DNA of 10,445 nt from Promethearchaeota archaeon (GTDB lineage Archaea; Asgardarchaeota; Lokiarchaeia; Sigynarchaeales; SOKP01). The position numbers and the translations under genes are program-made. This document shows, piece by piece, positions 5,613 to 10,445 of the stretch (position 1 is the first letter of the stretch; the number at the start of each line of letters is the position of its first letter). The DNA lies in the NCBI GenBank assembly GCA_019057975.1, contig JAHLWJ010000152.1:1-10445 (forward strand), in the 5' to 3' direction. The notes beneath the pieces are model-generated. The model searched no databases. It was given only the letters and a program-made list of their open reading frames with translations, and was not told where the DNA came from.

Positions 5613-7328
5613 TCACATTTTATCTAAAGTTTCAATTCCTAAGATATTTAATCCAATCTTAATGACAATTTGCACACATTTTATTAGTAATAGTCTTGCT
5701 CTTTCTAATTGTTTATTATCAGAAATAACAGGGCATACACTATAAAAAGAATTAAATATTTGGCATAATGTCAAAAGATATTGAGGAATTAAATGAATAT
5801 TATACTTCTGAGCCGTTTGATCTATAATTTCAGGAAAATAATTCAATTGTTTTATCAAACTCTCTTCAGTTTCATGATTCAACAAATCCCATTTGATATT
5901 TAAATCAATATTCTCACTTGATTTTGAAATTATCGATTCAATTCTTGCATAACAGTATTGTATATATGGTCCAGTTTCTCCTTCAAAAGAAATACTTTGT
6001 TTTGGATCAAAAACAAAATCTGATTTAAGATTAAATTTTAAGATGAAGAATTTTAAAGCACCGATAGCTATAAGTTTCGCTCTCCTTTCTTTCTCTTCTT
6101 CTTTAATATCAGGATATCTTTTATTTACCTCCTTATAAGCAAGTTCTAGCATTTTGTCAATAATATTATCAGCATCAACTATAATTCCTTCTCTACTCTT
6201 CATTTTCCCTTCTGGGAGACTAATCATACCATATGATAGGTGAAACTTATCTTCTTTAAACCCAATCATCTCTAGCACAGTGAATAATTGCTTAAAGTAA
6301 AGATTTTGTTCACTTGCAACAACATAGAAAGACCTATCGTAATCGAAATCTTGTTTCTTAAGAAATGCAAGGTAAATATCTTGAGTAATATATAATGAGG
6401 TTCCATCTCTTCTAAGCAAAATTTTATTTGGTAAACCGAAATCCTCCTTTAAATCAGCGTAAACTGCTCCATCCTCGGTTTTTTTAAATATGCCTTTCTC
6501 TAAATTTTCTAGTATAATTTTTTTGCCTTTTTTATAAATCTCAGATTCAGAATACTCTTTATCAAACGTGATTCCTAATTTTTTAAACGTTTCTTCAAAT
6601 CCTTCTAAAGCCCATTTATTCATCTTTTCCCATATAGCTCGTGTTTCAGGATCTTCAGCTTCCCATAAGCGGAGTAACGCATGTGCTTCTTTATTTAAGT
6701 TATCGTCTTTTTTTTCCATTTCATTATATTTTACATAAAAATCTCCTACAAAATGATCGGGCTTCTTAGTTGGTTCTTGATTATTTCCCCATTTTTTATA
6801 CGCTAACATAGATTTACAAATATGTATACCTCTATCTTGTCTCAAATTAACCTCGAATACTTCATGGTCTTTATATCTGAATAAATTTGCCATCGAACTG
6901 CCTATTAGCATATTGCGTACATGTCCGAAATGGAGTGGTTTGTTGGAATTGGGAGCAGGAAATTCTATTACAATTTTTAATGATTTCTCTATTTTTTCTC
7001 TTAAAACCTCGTAAATTCTTCCATAATCATCTTTTAATTTAAAAACATTTTCTAAAACAAATGATGGTTTAATTTTAAAATTTAAATATGGACCATCTGC
7101 TTCAATCTTTTCAATAAAATCAGGTAATAGCAAATTTTTTTCAAAAATTTTGGCTATCTCCTTCGGATTTTTCTTTTCAACTTTACTTAAACGATAAACT
7201 GGAAAAGCGTATGAAAAATTAATATCTGGCGGAGGAATTTCAATAATTTCCTCAATTTCTTCTAAAGAAAGGTAAGTAATATGATTCGCAAGAAATTCTG
7301 CGATGACTCCTTTATCGATTATTTTCAT
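5613..7328 (-). CDS. argS: Arginine--tRNA ligase (class I)
   Basis: The 571-residue cytosolic enzyme charges tRNA-Arg with arginine using ATP. An N-terminal Add1-type tRNA D-loop-contacting domain occupies about 1-115 and ends in DGPYLNFKI. The Rossmann catalytic domain starts with IEFPAPNSNKPLHFGHVRN (121-139), where HFGH is the HIGH motif. RRDGTSLYITQDI (306-318) follows. EGKMKSREG (373-381) occupies the KMSKS position with an intact final Lys-Ser pair. The DALR anticodon-binding domain at about 445-571 begins at FEGETGPYIQYCYARI and ends LGIETLDKM, the usual terminal Met form. Length is normal for the family. It is the promoter-proximal gene of the argS-speB-dys cluster; the minus-strand TATA candidate at 7358-7363 lies about 30 bases upstream. 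Confidence 0.96.
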   Translation of the reverse strand: MKIIDKGVIAEFLANHITYLSLEEIEEIIEIPPPDINFSYAFPVYRLSKVEKKNPKEIAKIFEKNLLLPDFIEKIEADGPYLNFKIKPSFVLENVFKLKDDYGRIYEVLREKIEKSLKIVIEFPAPNSNKPLHFGHVRNMLIGSSMANLFRYKDHEVFEVNLRQDRGIHICKSMLAYKKWGNNQEPTKKPDHFVGDFYVKYNEMEKKDDNLNKEAHALLRLWEAEDPETRAIWEKMNKWALEGFEETFKKLGITFDKEYSESEIYKKGKKIILENLEKGIFKKTEDGAVYADLKEDFGLPNKILLRRDGTSLYITQDIYLAFLKKQDFDYDRSFYVVASEQNLYFKQLFTVLEMIGFKEDKFHLSYGMISLPEGKMKSREGIIVDADNIIDKMLELAYKEVNKRYPDIKEEEKERRAKLIAIGALKFFILKFNLKSDFVFDPKQSISFEGETGPYIQYCYARIESIISKSSENIDLNIKWDLLNHETEESLIKQLNYFPEIIDQTAQKYNIHLIPQYLLTLCQIFNSFYSVCPVISDNKQLERARLLLIKCVQIVIKIGLNILGIETLDKM

Positions 7329-7357
7329 TTTACTTATTTCTTGTTCTTTACCAATTC

Positions 7358-7363
7358 TTATAA
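7358..7363 (-). promoter_or_regulatory. TATA-box candidate for the argS-speB-dys cluster
   Basis: TTATAAG-like sequence on the minus strand (within ATTATAAGAATT) sits 30-35 bases before the argS ATG at 7328. This spacing suggests transcription from at or just before the start codon, a leaderless arrangement common in archaea. No ribosome binding site is seen before argS, which agrees. Positional inference only. Confidence 0.4.
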
Positions 7364-7486
7364 TGATAAAGATTAAAACTTTGATCTGTTTTGTAAAATA
7401 TATTTCTAATACTACATAAAAAATTTTCGATCTTATTCTTTTATCTTTATTATCTTTAAGGAAATAGCAAAATTCTGTAATGAGTT

Positions 7487-7537
7487 TTATTTTATTCTTA
7501 AAATAAGATTAAAATAGTATTAATTTTATAATTAATA
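7487..7537. repeat. Two AT-only inverted repeats in the argS / small-protein divergent region
   Basis: TTATTTTA-TTCT-TAAAATAA (7487-7506) and TATTAATT-TTAT-AATTAATA (7518-7537) are perfect 8-base inverted repeats spaced 11 bases apart. The second closely resembles the repeat at 842-861, with the same TTAT loop. They occupy the middle of the 286-base gap between divergent genes. They may be operator sites or chance symmetry in A/T DNA. The rest of this gap is A/T runs without other recognisable features. Confidence 0.3.
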
Positions 7538-7575
7538 TCAAAGAAAATTAAAATTTTTTAAGTTATCATTGAATT

Positions 7576-7587
7576 AAATTTCTTACA
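7576..7587 (+). promoter_or_regulatory. 12-base element upstream of the small unknown gene (copy 2)
   Basis: AAATTTCTTACA is identical to 3196-3207 and ends 27 bases before the ATG at 7615, against 30 bases for copy 1. The location is that of an archaeal core promoter for a short-leader transcript. The bases that follow differ between the copies, so this is not a longer duplication. Confidence 0.35.
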
Positions 7588-7614
7588 GAATAATTCTTTA
7601 AATTTGGTGTGAAT

Positions 7615-7962
7615 ATGGCTGAAAAAAAAGGTAATATTATGTTGAAATGGAATGATGAAACTGGCCAATTTCGTCCCATAGTATCTGATTCAGGTATGGA
7701 CGATGGTATCTTCTTAGAACTAGTTGAAGAAGAAGATAAATGGAAATTTTTCTATATAAAAGGTGCCTCTTTAATCTCTAGACGTACATCACTTAGAGCA
7801 GCTAATGGGATATCAAAAACAGGGTATGTTCATCTACAAACTAATTTACGATACGGAGTTGATTGTAAATTAGAGGAAGAAATTTCACCATATGAAGATA
7901 TGCCAGAGAATCTTAAGAAATCTCAAAGAACGTGGTATAAAGGGGAGTATAGACAATATTAA
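7615..7962 (+). CDS. Conserved-looking small protein of unknown function
   Basis: I do not recognise this 115-residue protein. It opens with a short polar leader (MAEKKGN), then predicted strands at about 8-12 (IMLKW), 32-37 (IFLELV) and 43-48 (WKFFYI). A basic segment follows, SRRTSLRAANGISKTGYVH (55-73), then RYGVDCKLEEE (79-89) and a charged tail. The beta-rich front half followed by an Arg-rich 'RRT--R-A--I-KTG' stretch looks like a compact domain that could bind nucleic acid or an acidic partner; that is a guess. No Cys pairs, membrane segments or enzyme motifs are seen. The ATG at 7615 is chosen over an in-frame GTG at 7609 because the GTG lies inside the apparent ribosome binding site GGTG (7606-7609), 5 bases before the ATG. 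It is divergent from argS and followed by a T-rich stretch, so it is probably monocistronic. Confidence 0.75.
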   Translation: MAEKKGNIMLKWNDETGQFRPIVSDSGMDDGIFLELVEEEDKWKFFYIKGASLISRRTSLRAANGISKTGYVHLQTNLRYGVDCKLEEEISPYEDMPENLKKSQRTWYKGEYRQY

Positions 7963-7979
7963 AAATACTCTTTTGATGG

Positions 7980-8003
7980 TTTTTTATCTACTCTTTTTAT
8001 TTT
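7980..8003 (+). terminator. T-rich terminator candidate after the small unknown gene
   Basis: T tracts (TTTTTT at 7980-7985, then TTTTTATTTT at 7994-8003) begin about 18 bases after the stop at 7962. Oligo-T stretches on the sense strand are the main intrinsic termination signal in archaea. No hairpin precedes them. Confidence 0.35.
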
Positions 8004-8030
8004 AATCATTATCTAAACATAAGTAGTTTC

Positions 8031-8068
8031 TATATTTTTATACAGAATACTCGTTCAATATCGAGTAT
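8031..8068 (+). promoter_or_regulatory. TATA box plus operator-like inverted repeat upstream of the acyl-CoA synthetase
   Basis: TATATTTTTATA (8031-8042) resembles a TATA box. Just downstream, ATACTCG-N8-CGAGTAT (8047-8068) is a perfect 7-base inverted repeat with GC-containing arms, spanning where transcription from this TATA box would begin. A dimeric regulator bound here would block initiation. A second A/T block at 8095-8106 lies about 25-30 bases before the ATG and could drive a leaderless transcript that escapes this control. ATACAGAAT occurs both at 8040-8048 and at 8117-8125. The operator role is inferred from symmetry and position. Confidence 0.45.
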
Positions 8069-8127
8069 AGACTATTTTGTGATTTGTAATCAAAAATATT
8101 AAATTTTTTAGAAACAATACAGAATCA

Positions 8128-10011
8128 ATGAATGATCAAAAATCAGAAACTAATTCTAGCAAAACAATGCAAAACGAGGAAAAAAGTGAACCTTATATTA
8201 TATCTCCAGAAGAATATAAAAAAAAAATCCAGCCTTCTTGGAATAAAAAAACTCCATTGATATTGAAAGGCGCAGCATGGATGGTTGAACATACATCTGA
8301 CTCAAAATATTCTATAGGACTCAGAATAGAAGAACACGCATCAAATTATCCAGATAATTTAGCTCTATTATTTGAAGACGAGAAATATACTCATAAAGAG
8401 TTTAATGAAAGGATTAATCGTTATGCTAATTATTTTCTTAATTTTGGCCTCAAAAGAGGGGATGTAGCTGTTGTGTTTGTGCAAAATCGCTCGGACTATA
8501 TGTTTATAATCGCAGCAATGGGTAAATTAGGCGTTATTTCTTCATTAATTAATACTAATCTACGTGAAAACCCACTTATTCATAGTATGACACATACTCC
8601 CGGGAGAATATACATAATTGGAGAAGAGCTTTTCCAAGCATTTAAGGATGTTAAAACTAAAATAGGATTAACAAATGAACAAAAAGAAGGGCTCTTTTTT
8701 TTGACTGATAAGGGAGAAATGAAAACACCCGAAGGATACATCAATTTAAAAGAACAAATTAAGAATTCTGATGTTGATAATCCCCCTACTACCTCAGAGA
8801 TTCTAATGAAAGACCCTTTTATCTATATTTTTACCTCAGGGACAACGGGGCTTCCAAAAGCTGCGATTTTGAAACATAGTTCAATATTGACTGCGATGAC
8901 ATGGTGGGGAGATATGGTCATTGGAATGAAAACTGACGATATAATTTATATCACAACTCCATTATTTCATAGTCATGGGATTAAAGTAGCTTTTGCTGCC
9001 GCACTTTATAGAGGATCAGCAATGGCAATCGCTAGAAAATTCAGTGCTAGTAAATTTTGGGATGAAACTAGAAAATTTAATGCTACATGTTTTAATTATG
9101 TAGGAGAAATATGCAGGTATTTGTATAATCAGCCTCCAAAACCAAATGATGCAGACAATCCAATTGTAAAAATAGTTGGGAATGGACTTAGATCCGATAT
9201 TTGGTTAGAATTCAAGAAAAGATTTGATATCAAAGAAATTAGAGAGTTTTATGGTGCTACAGAGGATTTCGTTTCAAATTTTGCCAATATACATAATCTT
9301 GATAATACCTGTGGAGTATGCTTATCACCTTATGCAATAGTAAAATATGATATTGAAGCAGATCAGCCGTTTAGAAATGAGAGAGGTCGGATGAAGAAGG
9401 TAAAGAAAGGTGAAATTGGGCTATTATTAGGGCAAATCACGGATCCCGATAATTTTTACATGTATAAAGACGAAAAAGCAACCGAAAAAAAAGTGTTTCG
9501 TAATGCCCTTAGAAAAGGGGATATGTATATTAATACAGGGGATCTATTGAGAGATATTGGTTATGGACATGTTCAATTTGTTGACCGTCTAGGTGATACA
9601 TTTAGGTGGAAAGGGGAAAATGTATCTACCGAAGAAGTTGAATCAGTGATTAATAGTTTTAAACAAATTGATATGTGTTGTGTTTATGGAGTTCTCATTC
9701 CACATACAGAGGGTCGTGCGGGGATGGTATCGATAAATAAAAGAACTGATGAAAAATTTGATTTCATAGGTTTATTGAATTTTCTACAAAAGTACTTACC
9801 AAATTACGCTGTTCCGAAGTTTATTCGATTTATTGATGAGTTTAACTTTACTGCTACTCATAAGATTCAGAAGACAAAGTTGAAAAATGAGGGATATAAT
9901 ATTAATGAGGTAAAAGATCATCCATTTGTTCTTTTACCAAACAGTTCTAAATATGTTTCCCTTACAAAAGAAATTTATCATGGGATTTTAGAAGGTAGAT
10001 ATATGTTTTAA
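8128..10011 (+). CDS. FATP-type very-long-chain acyl-CoA synthetase (AMP-forming)
   Basis: The 627-residue protein belongs to the ANL adenylate-forming superfamily and activates a carboxylic acid, most likely a fatty acid, to its CoA thioester using ATP. The P-loop-like motif YIFTSGTTGLPKA is at 233-245, the YGAT motif in EFYGATED at 373-380, and the hinge region NTGDLLRDI at 469-477. DRLGDTFRWKGENVSTEEVE (486-505), with NYVGEICRYL (323-332) and VGNGLRSDIW (350-359), are hallmarks of the FATP/SLC27 subgroup rather than of ordinary long-chain ligases. Lys579 in TATHKIQK occupies the place of the catalytic A10 lysine (TGTFK in FATPs). A polar tail of about 20 residues precedes the domain. No strong membrane segment is visible, so it is cytosolic or peripheral. 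The true acyl substrate is unknown, and related bile-acid or carnitine CoA ligases are alternatives. It converges on the dehalogenase-family gene with a 6-base gap. Confidence 0.88.
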   Translation: MNDQKSETNSSKTMQNEEKSEPYIISPEEYKKKIQPSWNKKTPLILKGAAWMVEHTSDSKYSIGLRIEEHASNYPDNLALLFEDEKYTHKEFNERINRYANYFLNFGLKRGDVAVVFVQNRSDYMFIIAAMGKLGVISSLINTNLRENPLIHSMTHTPGRIYIIGEELFQAFKDVKTKIGLTNEQKEGLFFLTDKGEMKTPEGYINLKEQIKNSDVDNPPTTSEILMKDPFIYIFTSGTTGLPKAAILKHSSILTAMTWWGDMVIGMKTDDIIYITTPLFHSHGIKVAFAAALYRGSAMAIARKFSASKFWDETRKFNATCFNYVGEICRYLYNQPPKPNDADNPIVKIVGNGLRSDIWLEFKKRFDIKEIREFYGATEDFVSNFANIHNLDNTCGVCLSPYAIVKYDIEADQPFRNERGRMKKVKKGEIGLLLGQITDPDNFYMYKDEKATEKKVFRNALRKGDMYINTGDLLRDIGYGHVQFVDRLGDTFRWKGENVSTEEVESVINSFKQIDMCCVYGVLIPHTEGRAGMVSINKRTDEKFDFIGLLNFLQKYLPNYAVPKFIRFIDEFNFTATHKIQKTKLKNEGYNINEVKDHPFVLLPNSSKYVSLTKEIYHGILEGRYMF

Positions 10012-10017
10012 CCTACT

Positions 10018-10445
10018 TTATTTATTCCAAAATTCATTTGGGGTTAAGTATTTCTTAATTTTAGAGAACGGGCAGACCGCAACACATCTCGCGCAATCAC
10101 TTGAGTTTTCAATCCAAAATTCAAAACATTTTTCAGCATCAATATAATATTTTTTCACACCTGGATTATTAGATATATTTACACTACTATAACTAGGTTC
10201 TTTCTCTTTTGTTATTGCTTCAGTTTCACATGCTTCAGCACATTTAAAACAATTCCCGCAAAATTTTGCTACCTTCTTTATGAATTTCATATTTGGTTTA
10301 TCTGAAACTAATGGTAAATCTGTAAATATTTTACAGATCCTCACTCGTGGTCCAAATTCAGGTGTAATTAGGAGACCTAACCTACCAACCGCCCCAAGTC
10401 CAGCATCAATAGCTAATGGTATGCTTAACGCAGTATCATTACCAC
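10018..10445 (-). CDS. Reductive-dehalogenase-family iron-sulfur/corrinoid protein, partial (N terminus beyond window)
   Basis: The open frame continues to the right edge (141 residues visible). The GTG at 10344 is internal, because coding similarity extends upstream of it. The visible order is a SIPLAIDAGLGAVGRLGLLI stretch, then TPEFGPRVRICKIFTDLPL, a first ferredoxin-like cluster CGNCFKCAEAC, GVKKYYIDAEKC, and a second cluster CARCVAVCPF. This matches the C-terminal part of RdhA-type dehalogenases, where cobalamin and two 4Fe-4S clusters reduce organohalides. Epoxyqueuosine reductase QueG is a relative with the same 'AGLG-GR--LLITPE' region, but GVKKYYID-EKCFEFW is the RdhA style. In the first cluster Glu follows the last Cys where Pro is usual. 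The N terminus (Tat signal, substrate pocket) lies outside, so membrane location and substrate cannot be judged. Confidence 0.8.
   Translation of the reverse strand, partial: GNDTALSIPLAIDAGLGAVGRLGLLITPEFGPRVRICKIFTDLPLVSDKPNMKFIKKVAKFCGNCFKCAEACETEAITKEKEPSYSSVNISNNPGVKKYYIDAEKCFEFWIENSSDCARCVAVCPFSKIKKYLTPNEFWNK

Noticed and set aside
6194..6220. KMKS in place of KMSKS and HFGH in place of HIGH in ArgRS
   Set aside because: Variation in these motifs is common among arginyl-tRNA synthetases, and the key Lys, Ser and His residues are kept, so this is not evidence of an inactive or novel enzyme.
7609..7611. GTG start for the small unknown protein
   Set aside because: The GTG overlaps the likely ribosome binding site GGTG. 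The ATG two codons later has suitable spacing.
8117..8125. ATACAGAAT repeated at 8040-8048 and 8117-8125, with TACAGAATA also at 7584-7592
   Set aside because: The 9-base matches are short for this base composition and lie at differing distances from the starts, so I noted them but do not claim a motif.
10018..10344. Dehalogenase-family protein starting at the GTG at 10344
   Set aside because: The frame stays open to the window edge and encodes conserved family sequence upstream of the GTG, so this is an internal Val.

Overview
The window is AT-rich DNA that most likely comes from an Asgard (Promethearchaeota, Lokiarchaeia-like) archaeon. Three things suggest this. The first is an archaeal/eukaryotic gene, deoxyhypusine synthase. 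The second is a Ras/Rab-like small GTPase with no C-terminal prenylation cysteine. The third is a small protein resembling the longin/roadblock-like proteins that are abundant in Asgard genomes. The placement rests on recognising families by eye, not on a search.

Left block (1-746, minus strand): a small GTPase is followed, 3 bases after its stop, by the start of a thioredoxin-fold protein with a CAPC motif, cut by the window edge. The GTPase has a good ribosome binding site and ATG, but an in-frame TAA lies between that start and the P-loop, inside a short quasi-palindrome. As read, the gene is broken at its 5' end.

Middle left (747-3702): a divergent AT-only promoter region leads into a plus-strand pair with a 4-base overlap: a membrane protein whose zinc ribbon is split by a transmembrane hairpin, then a stand-alone PncC/CinA-C NMN amidohydrolase. 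Facing them is an M29-family aminopeptidase on the minus strand. A longin-like small protein follows on the plus strand.

Centre (3732-7328, minus strand): a tight cluster is transcribed as argS, then a ureohydrolase (agmatinase type), then deoxyhypusine synthase, with 10- and 8-base gaps. The ureohydrolase leads toward putrescine and spermidine. Deoxyhypusine synthase uses spermidine to modify aIF5A. ArgRS uses the same starting amino acid, arginine, for translation. This is the clearest functional unit in the window.

Right block (7615-10445): an unrecognised 115-residue basic/acidic protein and a FATP-type very-long-chain acyl-CoA synthetase lie on the plus strand, the latter behind a TATA box plus a perfect 7-base inverted repeat. 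Converging on them is the C-terminal part of a reductive-dehalogenase-family iron-sulfur protein, cut by the right edge.

I saw no tRNA, rRNA, CRISPR array, insertion sequence or phage gene. No gene-free stretch exceeds 300 bases; the longest (7329-7614) holds AT-only inverted repeats and promoter candidates. I do not see a clearly new multi-gene system. The most unusual items are the interrupted GTPase coupled to a thioredoxin, the membrane-split zinc ribbon, and a 12-base element shared at matching distance upstream of two small Asgard-type genes.
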